DNA of 32,267 bases from Gemmatimonadota bacterium (lineage in GTDB: Bacteria; Gemmatimonadota; Gemmatimonadetes; Palauibacterales; KS3-K002). Shown piece by piece: positions 5,867 to 14,861 of this stretch (position 1 is its first letter; each line of letters begins with the position of its first letter). Position numbers and translations under genes: made by a program. Below the pieces are notes generated by a model, which saw only the letters and a program-made list of their open reading frames with translations, had not been told where the DNA came from and did no database searches. The stretch is from the NCBI GenBank assembly GCA_020350785.1, contig CP070722.1, forward strand, positions 214,735 to 247,001, written 5' to 3'.

Positions 5867-7915
5867 ATGAAACGCTCGCTTCGCGGCCTGTTCGCCAGCG
5901 CCGTGCTGGGCGTGGCCGTACTGGCCTCTTCGCCCTCAGCCGCCCTGGCGCAGGCGGACTACCTGGATCGACTTCCGCCACTGGTCGACCGGGACGTCTT
6001 CTTCGGTGACCCGCAGATTGCTTACGCCGCGCTCTCGCCGGACGGACGCTTCGTGTCGTTCGTCAAGCAGCTCGACGGTATCCTCAACGTCTGGGTGAAG
6101 AGGATCGATGAATCGTTCAGTGCGGCCCGGCCGGTCACCGAGGACAAGACCCGCCCGGTGATCGGCTATTTCTGGAGCCAGGACGGTAAGTACATCTTCT
6201 ATACTCAAGACAAGCTGGGCGATGAGAACTTCCGGGTCTACGCGGTGGATCCGACCGCTGCGCCGGCGGAGGGCTCGGCGGCGCCCCCGGCCCGCGACCT
6301 GACCCCCTATGAGAAGGTCCAGGCACGCATCATCTCGGTGCCCGAGAACGCGCCCAATCAGATGCTGGTGGGACTCAACGACCGCGATCTCCAGCTTCAC
6401 GATGTCTATCGGCTCGACATCGTCACAGGTGAGCGGACGCTGGTTTTCCAGAACGATGAGAACATCGCCGGCTGGCTCGCCGACCTCGATGGGAACCTGC
6501 GCCTGGGCGTGCGCGTGAACGAGGAAGGAGGCACCGAGATCTTGCGCGTGGACGGCGGCGAGCTAACGGCCGTGTATGAGTGCAGCTTCGAGGAGGAATG
6601 CAATCCCTTCCGGTTTCACAAGGACGGCCGGCGCGTCTACATGACCACCAACAAGGGCGACCTCGACCTGACGCGCCTCGTGCTGTTCGACCCGCAGACG
6701 GGAAACGAGGAGTTGGTGGAGGGCGATCCGGAGAATCAGGTCGATTTCGGCGGCGCCATCTTCTCACGGGCGACCGACGAGCTGATCGGTACGTCGTATA
6801 CCGGAGACCGGGTCCGGCTGTATCCGAAAGATCCGCAATTCAAGAAGGACATTGACGTGCTCCGCGCCGCCGGCTTGAACGGCGACCTCTACTTCCGCGA
6901 GCCGACCCGGGACGACCAGGTCTGGATCGTGAAGAACATCATCGATACGGATGAGGGGCCCAACTATCTGTACAACAGGTCGACCGGCAAGGTCGAGCTG
7001 CTCTACCGTCCCCGCGACGACATCCCGGCGCAGTACATGGCCGAGATGAAGCCCGTGCGCTACAAGGCCCGGGACGGAGTGGAGATACCGGCCTATCTCA
7101 CGCTTCCCAAGGGCGTCGAGCCGCGCGGTCTACGCGCGGTGATCGTGCCCCACGGGGGACCTTGGGCTCGCGACGGCTGGGGCTACAACCCGATGGCGCA
7201 ATTCCTCGCCAACCGCGGCTACGCCGTGTTGCAACCCAACTTCCGGGGCTCGACCGGATACGGGAAGCGCTTCCTGAATCTGGGCAACAACGAGTGGGGC
7301 ACCGGCTACATGCAGCACGACATCACCGACGGCGCGAAGTGGTTGGTGGAGCAGGGGATCGCCGCGGCTGACATGATCGCCATCATGGGTGGATCCTATG
7401 GCGGCTATGCGACCCTGGCGGGCGTGGCGTTCACCCCGGACGTCTACGCGGCCGGCGTGTCGATCGTCGGGCCGTCCAGCATCATCACGCTGATGGAATC
7501 GATTCCGCCCTACTGGAAGCCGATCGTCAAGATGTTCCACAAACGGGTCGGCAATCCTGGGGATTCGCAGGACCGCCAGCGCCTGATGGCCCAGTCACCA
7601 CTCAACTCCGCAGAGGAGATCAAGGCGCCGCTCCTGGTCATCCAGGGTGCCAACGACCCGCGGGTGAAGAAGGCGGAGTCCGACCAGATCGTCATGGCCA
7701 TGCAGCGGCTGGGCCGGACCGTCGAGTATCTGGTCGCGCCGGACGAGGGACACGGCTTCGCCGGCGAGATCAACACTCTGGCGATGTACGCGAAGATCGA
7801 GGAGTTCCTGGCGCAGCACCTCGGCGGCCGCTACCAAGAGACGATGTCGCCGGAGGTGCGAGAGCGGCTGGAGGAATTGACGGTGAACGTCGAGACGCTG
7901 ACGCTGCGCGAGTAG
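5867..7915 (+). CDS. Secreted S9-family (prolyl oligopeptidase-like) serine peptidase
   Basis: 682-residue exported alpha/beta-hydrolase peptidase, normal size for S9C/acylaminoacyl-peptidase-like enzymes. AGGAGGT precedes the ATG. Residues 1-29 are a signal peptide ending ALA-QA. The N-terminal part (about 40-390) is the WD40/beta-propeller region (LSPDGRFVSFV, WSQDGKYIFYT). The C-terminal hydrolase carries the nucleophile in GGSYGGY (Ser510), Asp597 in GANDPRV and His629 in DEGHGF, so the triad is complete. The oxyanion-region HGGPW motif is also present. It should cleave short peptides in the periplasm. It stands alone with a terminator at 7938. Confidence 0.95.
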   Translation: MKRSLRGLFASAVLGVAVLASSPSAALAQADYLDRLPPLVDRDVFFGDPQIAYAALSPDGRFVSFVKQLDGILNVWVKRIDESFSAARPVTEDKTRPVIGYFWSQDGKYIFYTQDKLGDENFRVYAVDPTAAPAEGSAAPPARDLTPYEKVQARIISVPENAPNQMLVGLNDRDLQLHDVYRLDIVTGERTLVFQNDENIAGWLADLDGNLRLGVRVNEEGGTEILRVDGGELTAVYECSFEEECNPFRFHKDGRRVYMTTNKGDLDLTRLVLFDPQTGNEELVEGDPENQVDFGGAIFSRATDELIGTSYTGDRVRLYPKDPQFKKDIDVLRAAGLNGDLYFREPTRDDQVWIVKNIIDTDEGPNYLYNRSTGKVELLYRPRDDIPAQYMAEMKPVRYKARDGVEIPAYLTLPKGVEPRGLRAVIVPHGGPWARDGWGYNPMAQFLANRGYAVLQPNFRGSTGYGKRFLNLGNNEWGTGYMQHDITDGAKWLVEQGIAAADMIAIMGGSYGGYATLAGVAFTPDVYAAGVSIVGPSSIITLMESIPPYWKPIVKMFHKRVGNPGDSQDRQRLMAQSPLNSAEEIKAPLLVIQGANDPRVKKAESDQIVMAMQRLGRTVEYLVAPDEGHGFAGEINTLAMYAKIEEFLAQHLGGRYQETMSPEVRERLEELTVNVETLTLRE

Positions 7916-7937
7916 CCGGAGTCTCGGCAGGATTAGT

Positions 7938-7979
7938 GCGCCCCGCAGCCAGATCGGCGGCTGTGGGGCGCTCTACTTC
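7938..7979 (+). terminator. Terminator after the S9 peptidase
   Basis: A 13-bp stem with one G-T pair (7938-7950 with 7959-7971) is followed by TCTACTT. It lies 23 bases after the peptidase stop. Confidence 0.7.
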
Positions 7980-8038
7980 ATCTGCTGCACCTCACGCGAT
8001 CTTGATAGTGCCGGGCTGCTCTGCCATCTTCGGGGGCC

Positions 8039-10108
8039 ATGATTCCGCGCTATCGGACCTTTTTCGCCGAGTTGAAGCGGCGCCACGTATTCAAGGTGGC
8101 GGCGGTCTACGGCGCCACGGCCTTTGTCGTGCTGCAGGTGGCTGACATCATCTTCCCCAGCCTGGGCGTGCCGGCCTGGGCCATCCCCCTCATCGTGGCC
8201 CTGACCCTGGTCGGCTTCCCTCTGGCGTTGGTGCTGGCCTGGGCGTTCGAGATGACACCCGCTGGCGTGCGGCGCGAGGACCCCGCCACGAGCGTCGAGC
8301 TAAACGCGATCGTGGCACAGCCGCGGAGGCAACGCTGGCCGGCGGGTGTGCTGGCGCTGCTGGGTATCGTGCTCCTCGTGGCCGGCGCCTGGTGGGTGGG
8401 TCGCGAATCGCGTGGAGCCGGGGTTGAGGCGATGGCGCCGGAGGTAGCAGCGGCAGGCTCCCAGGAGGACCAGCGGCCCTCCGTAGCGGTCCTTCCGTTC
8501 GCCAATCTCAGCGGCGACGCCGAGACCCAACCGTTCACCGACGGGATCCACGACGACGTGCTGACCCAGCTGACCAAGATCGGGTCGCTGAAGGTCATCT
8601 CTCGGACCTCGGTGCTGGAGTACCGCGAGACCACGAAGAAGGTCGGCGAGATCGCCGACGAGCTGGGTGTGGCCACCGTGCTGGAGGGCGGCGTGCAACG
8701 GGCCGGCGACCAGGTGCGGATCAACGTGCAGCTCATCGATGCGGGTACCGACGAGCATCTCTGGGCCGAGCGCTACAACCGCGACCTGACGGCGGCCAAC
8801 ATCTTCGCCATACAGACCGAGATTGCCGAGGCCATCGCCGGGGCGCTGCAGGCACGCTTGACTCCCGAGGAACGGGAGAGCCTGGCGGAGCGACCCACCG
8901 AGAGCCTGGAGGCCTACGAGAACTATCGCCGCGCCCTGAGTTTCCTGTTCACGGCCGGTTATCAGGAGAGCTTGTTCCGGACGGCCGAGAGCCTCCTCTC
9001 CCGAGCGATCGCAGCGGACTCGAGCTTCGCCGAGGCCTATGCCCACCTCTCCATCGCTCGCTCTAACCTCTACTGGTTCCATTACGATCGCAGCCCGGAG
9101 ATCCGCGCGGCCGCGTTGGCCGCGGCGGAGCGGGCGCTGGAGTTGGACCCGGATCTCCCCGAGGCGCACCATGCCCTGGGCGAGTTCTACTACCGCTTCG
9201 ACCTCGACTACGAGCGTGCTATGGCCGAGCTGTCCCTGGCCGAGCGCGCGCGGCCGGGCAGCGGCGAGATCCAAGAGGTGGCGGGTGCGGTGCTCAGACG
9301 GAAGGGCGATTTCGAGGGCGCGGTGGAGCGTTTCCGGCGCGCCGTGGAGCTAAACCCTCGCTCGCCGTTGGCTCAGTACAGTCTGGGCGAGACGCTGTCG
9401 CTGATGCGGCGGTTCGATGAGGCGGCGCCCATCATCGAGCGTGTGGTCGAGCTGGCCCCGGAGCAGCCCACGGCGTACGTGTTCCGCGCGTCTAATGCTG
9501 TGCTCTCCAGTGGCGATTTGGCAGCGGCGCGCCGTTACCTGGACGCGGGACGCAACCTGGGAGTCGTGCCCGCCAGGGACTGGATGTACTTCGAGATAGC
9601 TCACTACGAGCGGGATGTGCCGGCCATGAGGCGGCAGCTGGAGCTGGCGGAGGATCCGCTGGATGATTCCCAGTTTCAGTACGTGCCCAAGGCCCTCGGC
9701 CAGGCCTGGCTCAATGAACTGGGCGGGGACGAGCAAGTTGCCGGGGCATACTACGACTCCGCCCGGGTACAGCTGGAGGCCCGGGTCGCCGACGATCCCG
9801 AGGACCCGCGCTACCACAGCGCGTTGGGCCTGGCCCTGGCAGGCCTGGACCGCACCGCCGACGCCGTGCGCGAGGGTGAGCGCGCGGTGGAGATCATGCC
9901 GCCGGAGCGCGAGGCGTGGCGCGGCACCTCGCGTGTCCATGACTTGGCGAAGATCTACGCCGCGGTGGGTCGACACGACGACGCCGTCGACCTCTTGCAG
10001 GGACTGCTGAGAAGACCGGCGCCGATCACCGAGCATCTGCTACGTATCGATCCCGCCTGGGACCCGCTGCGATCGCACCCACGGTTTGTAGCGCTAGTCG
10101 GTCGCTGA
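8039..10108 (+). CDS. Membrane-anchored FlgO/TolB-N-like TPR protein (copy 1)
   Basis: 689-residue protein with three predicted membrane helices (about 18-38, 46-70, 100-120). A FlgO/TolB N-terminal-like domain follows (about 147-267: SVAVLPFANLSGD, GIHDDVLTQL, VATVLEGGVQRAGDQVRI, HLWAERYNRDL). The rest is a long run of tetratricopeptide repeats. This domain order is usual in proteins that in other bacteria begin with an adenylate cyclase or DNA-binding domain; here a short membrane domain takes that place. The C-terminus probably faces the periplasm and acts as a protein scaffold. A near relative lies at 11090-12871. The start ATG has only a weak GGGGG-like ribosome site. Specific function unknown. 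Confidence 0.85.
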   Translation: MIPRYRTFFAELKRRHVFKVAAVYGATAFVVLQVADIIFPSLGVPAWAIPLIVALTLVGFPLALVLAWAFEMTPAGVRREDPATSVELNAIVAQPRRQRWPAGVLALLGIVLLVAGAWWVGRESRGAGVEAMAPEVAAAGSQEDQRPSVAVLPFANLSGDAETQPFTDGIHDDVLTQLTKIGSLKVISRTSVLEYRETTKKVGEIADELGVATVLEGGVQRAGDQVRINVQLIDAGTDEHLWAERYNRDLTAANIFAIQTEIAEAIAGALQARLTPEERESLAERPTESLEAYENYRRALSFLFTAGYQESLFRTAESLLSRAIAADSSFAEAYAHLSIARSNLYWFHYDRSPEIRAAALAAAERALELDPDLPEAHHALGEFYYRFDLDYERAMAELSLAERARPGSGEIQEVAGAVLRRKGDFEGAVERFRRAVELNPRSPLAQYSLGETLSLMRRFDEAAPIIERVVELAPEQPTAYVFRASNAVLSSGDLAAARRYLDAGRNLGVVPARDWMYFEIAHYERDVPAMRRQLELAEDPLDDSQFQYVPKALGQAWLNELGGDEQVAGAYYDSARVQLEARVADDPEDPRYHSALGLALAGLDRTADAVREGERAVEIMPPEREAWRGTSRVHDLAKIYAAVGRHDDAVDLLQGLLRRPAPITEHLLRIDPAWDPLRSHPRFVALVGR

Positions 10109-10132
10109 CGGACGACCTGCGACGGCGCGCGC

Positions 10133-10837
10133 TCAAATGGGAACCGCGGCGCCGCTGATGGCCCGCGCCTCGTCGGAGGCCAGGAAGAGGATGACGTCGG
10201 CCACGGCCTCGGGCGCGACCCAGTTGCTGAAGTCGGCGTCGGGCATGGCCTCACGGTTTTGTGGCGTGTCGATCGTCCCGGGGAGCACGCAATTTACTGC
10301 TATGTTCGACGCCTTCAGCTCCTGGGCCAGGCCTTCCGTCAGACGCAGCACGGCGCTCTTGCTGGCGCTGTAGGCGACGGAGTTGGCGCTGGCGCTCAGC
10401 GCGCTCCGCGCCCCCACGTTGACGATCCGGCCGCCACCGCCCTCCCGCATGATCGGGATCACGGCCCTACACATGACCAGCATCGTCCGCAGGTTGGCCC
10501 CGAATAGCAGGTCCCAGGTCTCGAGATCCTCTTCGTGGACCGGCTTTCCGCCGCGATAGGTGCCCACCGTATTCACCAGCGCGTCGATGCGGCCGAAGCG
10601 ACTCACTACGTTGCGCACTAGTCCTGCCGCCGCCGCGGGTTCGCTGACGTCGATACCTTCGGCCAGCATGTGCTGGTCGGAGTCCCTCAGGTTCGGGTAC
10701 ATCTCTCTCAACCGGGCGGGCGCCCGGTCGACGAGCACGACCGGCGCTCCGGCATCGAGGAAGGCGCGCGCCGTCGCCGCGCCGACGTTGCCGGCGGCGC
10801 CGGTGATCAGCGCCACTTTGCCACCGAGAATTGTCAT
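10133..10837 (-). CDS. SDR-family NAD(P)-dependent oxidoreductase (NVGA subtype)
   Basis: Rossmann-fold dehydrogenase of 234 residues, typical for classical SDRs. The cofactor motif TGAAGNVG is at 12-19 and the catalytic pair Tyr156/Lys160 is in YSASK. Asp37 after the second strand (VLVDRAP) suggests NAD rather than NADP. Two departures are visible: the usual NNAG is NTVG (89-92), and the position 13 residues before the Tyr, normally the catalytic Ser, is Ala143 within NVGARSA, with Ser145 two residues on. I recall other SDRs with this NVGA variant, so it may be natural. The gene converges on copy 1 of the TPR gene with a 24-base gap. Substrate unknown. Confidence 0.88.
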   Translation of the reverse strand: MTILGGKVALITGAAGNVGAATARAFLDAGAPVVLVDRAPARLREMYPNLRDSDQHMLAEGIDVSEPAAAAGLVRNVVSRFGRIDALVNTVGTYRGGKPVHEEDLETWDLLFGANLRTMLVMCRAVIPIMREGGGGRIVNVGARSALSASANSVAYSASKSAVLRLTEGLAQELKASNIAVNCVLPGTIDTPQNREAMPDADFSNWVAPEAVADVILFLASDEARAISGAAVPI

Positions 10838-11032
10838 CGCTTCTCGTGTCTGAGCTTGAATCCGCGCTGGGAGATCATGGGCGCGAATCTAGTCCGCGAC
10901 CGGGGCCGGGTCGATCCCCAACGCCAGCGAGGGCGAGCTAGCGCGCCAGCGTGCCTTTGCTAACTTAGTCTGCACAGGTTCCTGCCCCTGCACAACGCGC
11001 TTTGTGAGCTTCCTGACAGGCTATGTGGTCTG

Positions 11033-11052
11033 CGAAGCCGAAATCGGCTTCG
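11033..11052. other. Short perfect hairpin in the leader of TPR copy 2
   Basis: An 8-bp stem CGAAGCCG/CGGCTTCG with loop AAAT lies 37 bases before the ATG at 11090. It has no T-run. It could be a leader structure or coincidental. The rest of 10838-11089 shows nothing clear. Confidence 0.35.
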
Positions 11053-11089
11053 GCGTTGGCTTGTGGGCACATCACACGGGCAAGGACGT

Positions 11090-12871
11090 ATGAGTGGTCT
11101 GAAGTCTCTCATAGATAGGGTGCAACACCGCTCTCTCTGGCAGGTGCTGGGGCTCTACATATTCGGGTCGTGGATCGCACTCCAGGTTGTGGATGTCTTG
11201 GGCAACAATTTCGCCCTGCCGGCCTGGTTCCCGCGTTTCACTCTGGCGCTTCTTGTGGCCGGCTTGCCGGTCGTTCTGATCACGGCACTGGTACAGAAGC
11301 GGTTGAGCGCCCGGGCGGCGGTTGGGAGCCCAGAGGCGACCCGTGCACAGATGATAGGCACCCACCGACTCTTCAACTGGCATAACGCGACTGTGGGTGG
11401 ATTGGCCGCCTCGGCGCTCTGGGGCGCGGTGGCCCTGGCTTGGCTGTTCTTCGGGCCCGGCTCGGCGGGTGAGCGCCACGCCGAGGCTTCCGTCGATCTC
11501 CGTTCCGTCGCCGTCTTGCCGTTCGTCAGCGCGCAGGGCGACGAGGAGAGCCGGGCTTTCAGCGGCGGCATCCACGACGACCTGCTGACGCGGCTGTCGA
11601 AGATTGACAGCCTGACGGTCATCTCGCGGACCTCGATGATGAAGTACCGGGACACGCAGCTGAGCGTACCCGAGATCGCCACCCAGCTCGGGGTCGCCAC
11701 TGTGGTCGAAGGCAGCGTTCAGCGTGCGGGCGATCGCGTGCGCGTGAATGTGCAGCTCATCGAAGCGAGTTCCGATCGCCACCTATGGGCCGAGACGTAT
11801 GACGCCGAACTGACGACCGCGAACATCTTCGCGATCCAGAGCGACATCGCGCGGCAGATCGCGGCGGCGCTGCGGGCGACCCTCACGCCGGATGTCCAGG
11901 TGCGTTTGGCGGCGCGTCCCACGGAGAGCCTTCACGCCTACGATCTGTATACGCGTGGCAAGTACCTGCACCAGCGACCGCAGGGCGGAACACAGGCGGG
12001 TTTAGAGGCCGCGGCCGAGCTGTTTCGGCAGGCCATCGCCGCCGATCCGGGCTTCGCCCCGGCCTACGCCGGCCTGGCCGACATCTACCTGGATCTGTGG
12101 AGCAGCGGCTACCTGCCGGCGGAGCAGGTGCTGCCCGAGGCGCGCTCCGTAGCGGAAAAGGCTTTGGAGTTGGACGAGACGCTGGCGGAGGCCCACACTT
12201 CGCTGGCGGATGTGTTAGAGTCGGAGCTGCGCTTGGCGGAAGCCGAACGGCACCATCAGCGGGCGTTGGAGCTCAACCCGGGCTCGGCCGAGGCGCACCG
12301 CCGTTACGCGCGCCTGCTGCTGGGTCTCGGCCGCTTCAAGGAGCTCGTGCTGGAACTGCGCCGGGCGGTCGAGCTGGACCCGCTGTCGATCAGCTACCGG
12401 CTGTCGCTGACCAGCGGACTCTGGTTTACCGGCGACTATGAGGGCGGGATCATCGAAGCGCGCAAGATTCTGGAGCTGGAGCCGGACAACCCGGGCGCGC
12501 TCTACAGCCTGGGGTTCGCGTCGATGCTGAACGGCGACACGGCGCAGGGGATCGCCGCGCTGCGCCGCGCGCTGGAGGTGCGGCCGGAATATCCGTTCAA
12601 CACCACGGCCCTGGCGTGGGCGTACGCGCGCGCCGGGCGCCGGGCGGAGGCTCTCGAACTGCTGGACCAGGTCGAAGAGCAAGGGCAGATGCTCAAGGAG
12701 CTGGCCATCGTCTACGCCGAGCTGGGCGAGCTGGACCGCGCCTTCGAGTACCTGGACCGCGCCTACGTCGAAGATCCCGGCAGCCTCACGTACATCAACG
12801 CCGACCCGACGGCGGACGCCCTCAAGAACGACCCGCGATTCGCGGAGGTCTTGAAGCGGTTGGGCCTGTAA
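11090..12871 (+). CDS. Membrane-anchored FlgO/TolB-N-like TPR protein (copy 2)
   Basis: 593-residue paralogue of the protein at 8039-10108 with the same order. There are three membrane helices (about 17-38, 48-68, 101-121), a FlgO/TolB-N-like domain (about 138-260: SVAVLPFVSAQGD, GIHDDLLTRLSKI, VVEGSVQRAGDRVRVNVQLIE, NIFAIQSDIARQIAAAL), then TPRs to the end. I prefer ATG 11090 to the GTG at 11063, because AAGGACG lies just upstream and the alignment with copy 1 begins there. The central domain is close to copy 1 while the repeats differ in number, suggesting old duplication. The likely role is a periplasm-facing scaffold; partners are unknown. Confidence 0.85.
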   Translation: MSGLKSLIDRVQHRSLWQVLGLYIFGSWIALQVVDVLGNNFALPAWFPRFTLALLVAGLPVVLITALVQKRLSARAAVGSPEATRAQMIGTHRLFNWHNATVGGLAASALWGAVALAWLFFGPGSAGERHAEASVDLRSVAVLPFVSAQGDEESRAFSGGIHDDLLTRLSKIDSLTVISRTSMMKYRDTQLSVPEIATQLGVATVVEGSVQRAGDRVRVNVQLIEASSDRHLWAETYDAELTTANIFAIQSDIARQIAAALRATLTPDVQVRLAARPTESLHAYDLYTRGKYLHQRPQGGTQAGLEAAAELFRQAIAADPGFAPAYAGLADIYLDLWSSGYLPAEQVLPEARSVAEKALELDETLAEAHTSLADVLESELRLAEAERHHQRALELNPGSAEAHRRYARLLLGLGRFKELVLELRRAVELDPLSISYRLSLTSGLWFTGDYEGGIIEARKILELEPDNPGALYSLGFASMLNGDTAQGIAALRRALEVRPEYPFNTTALAWAYARAGRRAEALELLDQVEEQGQMLKELAIVYAELGELDRAFEYLDRAYVEDPGSLTYINADPTADALKNDPRFAEVLKRLGL

Positions 12872-12890
12872 TATGTAATTAAATCAAGCC

Positions 12891-12990
12891 GTAGGAGCGG
12901 TCATCCGCGCCCGCGATCAAGCCACGTCTGAGCGTCGCCCTGGCTTCTGCGAATCGGCGTCGCCTGCGCCTGTCGGGGATAAGTCGCGGC
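12891..12990. repeat. REP-like degenerate element between convergent genes
   Basis: GTAGGAGCGG at 12891-12900 followed by a GCGG/CCGC mini-hairpin, and GTCGCGGCTGA near the other end (12983-12993), resemble the two arms of REP sequences of the GTAGGAGCGGC...GCCGCTCCTAC type known from Pseudomonas and Xanthomonas. The second arm is incomplete, so it is at best an eroded remnant. It may help end transcription of the two converging genes. Confidence 0.3.
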
Positions 12991-13014
12991 TGACCGGGGC
13001 CCTCTCGTGCGTCC

Positions 13015-13995
13015 TCAGTCGTCGGCCGGTCCGGAGGCGCGGGCCAGTTGGTCGGCGCGGACCTTGTCGATGTCGAAGCGCTGAGCGGCTGACAGCATCT
13101 TCTCGATCGTCTCGTCCGCGTCCATCTCCACCTTCCGCTTGAAGCGAAGCGGGTTGATCCGCGCCACCACGAAGGCCCTCAGGTAAGGGCTCTCGAAGCC
13201 CCGCTCCTTCAAACCCTTGACCGCCGCCGTCACCGCGTCGTCAAGCTCCAGTACGCGCGCCGCGCGCGCGCCCCGCGCCTTCAGCGCCGACGAGAGCTTC
13301 GCGCCTGTCAACTTCTCCACGCGCCTGAGCACCGGGTGGTAGGCGCCGCCCGCGAAGCGACCGCGCTCCAGATAGCAGAGCCCCAGGGTCAGCAAGGCGG
13401 GCTCCTCGATCTCGGTAGCGAACTCGCGCTCCGGCCGATCGTCCAGTTCGGCCAGCGCCGCCGCCAGGCGCGCCACCTCCAAGGCTCGCTCCCGCAGGTT
13501 GTGCGCCTTCTCGGTGTTCAGGGCAAGGATCCGATAGGCGACGCCTACGTCGGGGACCACCAGCCCCGTGATCGCTTTCGCGCCCAGGCTGCGTGCCGCC
13601 TCCAGGCGGTGATAGCCGTTCGGCGTCCAGTACTTGCCCTCCTCGGTCCGCACCGCGATGACCGGATCCAGGTAGCGATCCAGCTTGTCGATCGCCTCCG
13701 CCAGACGCTCGACGTGTGCCGGCGACAGGTCCCGCTGGAACGGGGTCGGCTCTACGCGCTCGATGGGCAGTCCGGCCAGTACCTGCCAGTTACCGCCCAG
13801 AGGGTCCCTGTAGACGGCCAGGACCGAGCCGCGGTCCGCCTCGATGGCTTCCGCCAGTGCCTGCACGTGGCCCGGCGCCGACGCCGAGGACAGGGCGCGC
13901 GCGGTCAGGCCCCGTGATCCCGGTTCGGCGGCCGCCTTCTTCTTGCTACCCCGACGCTCCTTCTTCGCTTTCGCGCTCTTCTCCGTCTTCGCCAC
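13015..13995 (-). CDS. Orphan ParB N-terminal-domain protein
   Basis: 326-residue protein with a ParB/Sulfiredoxin-like N-terminal domain. IERVEPTPFQRDLSPAHVER (about 78-97) resembles ParB box I, and TPNGYHRLEAARSLGAKAI occupies the place of the ParB GERRxxA motif. The start is GTG at 13995 with a GGAG upstream. The first 25 residues are Lys/Ala-rich (KKERRGSKKK) and probably disordered or DNA-binding. It has no parA partner and no parS-like palindrome that I can see, so a role in chromosome segregation is unlikely. It may be a nucleoid-associated or CTP-binding ParB-fold protein. Function is not assigned. Confidence 0.75.
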   Translation of the reverse strand: MAKTEKSAKAKKERRGSKKKAAAEPGSRGLTARALSSASAPGHVQALAEAIEADRGSVLAVYRDPLGGNWQVLAGLPIERVEPTPFQRDLSPAHVERLAEAIDKLDRYLDPVIAVRTEEGKYWTPNGYHRLEAARSLGAKAITGLVVPDVGVAYRILALNTEKAHNLRERALEVARLAAALAELDDRPEREFATEIEEPALLTLGLCYLERGRFAGGAYHPVLRRVEKLTGAKLSSALKARGARAARVLELDDAVTAAVKGLKERGFESPYLRAFVVARINPLRFKRKVEMDADETIEKMLSAAQRFDIDKVRADQLARASGPADD

Positions 13996-14157
13996 GCCGG
14001 CTCCGTGTGCTCGGGTGATAGAGATCCGTGGCCGGCTCGATTGGCTGCCAGCGGCCTGCCGCCCGTTGAATCATAGGCTCTGGCCAACATCCAGGCGAGC
14101 GGTGCTGCTGGCAGGCGAGACGCGGTCGGCACTTAGACCTCAATCGGCAGTCGTGCC

Positions 14158-14185
14158 TTGAAATCTCGGCACCTTCGATTACGAT
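14158..14185 (+). promoter_or_regulatory. Predicted sigma-70-type promoter of the secreted hypothetical
   Basis: TTGAAA (14158-14163), a 16-base spacer and TACGAT (14180-14185) match the consensus at 5/6 and 4/6. They would give a leader of about 40 bases to the ATG at 14232. Confidence 0.5.
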
Positions 14186-14231
14186 TCTCAGGTTGTCTGA
14201 GTCCCAAACCCAACCATCTCAGGAGGTAACC

Positions 14232-14762
14232 ATGTACCGGACTCTCGCTCTGTCCGTACTGGCCGCTCTGGTCCTCGTGTCACACACCAGCGTCGCCAGC
14301 GCCCAGGCCCTCGACAAAGAATCCAAGATCAAGAGCGCCCTCTCGGCGGCGCCAGCGGAGATCGCCAAGAACGCCACGGTCGTCGATTGGAATCAGGTTG
14401 TCCTTCATGAAGGCGGCAACGGCTGGGTCTGCTTGCCCGATGGCGGCAACGGCCCCATGTGCTTGGATGAGGCGTGGCTGAACTGGGCCCACGCCTGGAT
14501 CACCCAACAGAAGCCGAGCGTCGACAAGGTCGGGCTGGCCTACATGCTGGCGGGCGGCAAGGATGCCAGCAACACGGATCCCTTCGCAACCGAGCCGGCG
14601 CCGGGCGAGGATTGGATCATCAGCGGACCCCACGTCATGATCCTGGTGCCAGATCCCTCAATGCTCGACTTGCTGCCCAACGATCCGAAGAGCGGCGGCC
14701 CCTACGTCATGTTCCGGGGCACACCGTACGCCCACATCATGATGCCGGTGGGCAGTGACTGA
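14232..14762 (+). CDS. Secreted conserved hypothetical protein
   Basis: 176-residue exported protein. ATG 14232 follows AGGAGGT at good spacing; the longer frame to 14193 has no ribosome site. Residues 1-25 are a signal peptide ending ASAQA. The mature part has motifs I associate with a conserved uncharacterised secreted family: APAEIAKNATVVDW, NGWVCLPD, CLDEAW, GGKDASNTDPFA, GPHVMILVPD and GTPYAHIMMPV. Two cysteines (in WVCLP and PMCLD) could form a disulfide. It has its own promoter upstream and a strong terminator downstream. I do not know its function. Confidence 0.8.
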   Translation: MYRTLALSVLAALVLVSHTSVASAQALDKESKIKSALSAAPAEIAKNATVVDWNQVVLHEGGNGWVCLPDGGNGPMCLDEAWLNWAHAWITQQKPSVDKVGLAYMLAGGKDASNTDPFATEPAPGEDWIISGPHVMILVPDPSMLDLLPNDPKSGGPYVMFRGTPYAHIMMPVGSD

Positions 14763-14799
14763 GACGAGAGTGACTTTCGCTCACTCGAAGACGCGAAAA

Positions 14800-14825
14800 G
14801 AGCCCGGAGGAAGTCCTCCGGGCTC
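14800..14825. terminator. Bidirectional terminator between convergent genes
   Basis: An 11-bp perfect stem (14800-14810 with 14815-14825) with loop AAGT is preceded by GAAAA on the plus strand, which gives TTTTC on the minus strand. It serves the secreted hypothetical on plus and the small gene ending at 14862 on minus. Related hairpins occur at 28853 and 29982. Confidence 0.8.
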
Positions 14826-14861
14826 GATGTTGCCGAGCCAAGCCTCTCGGTTCCGGGGCTG

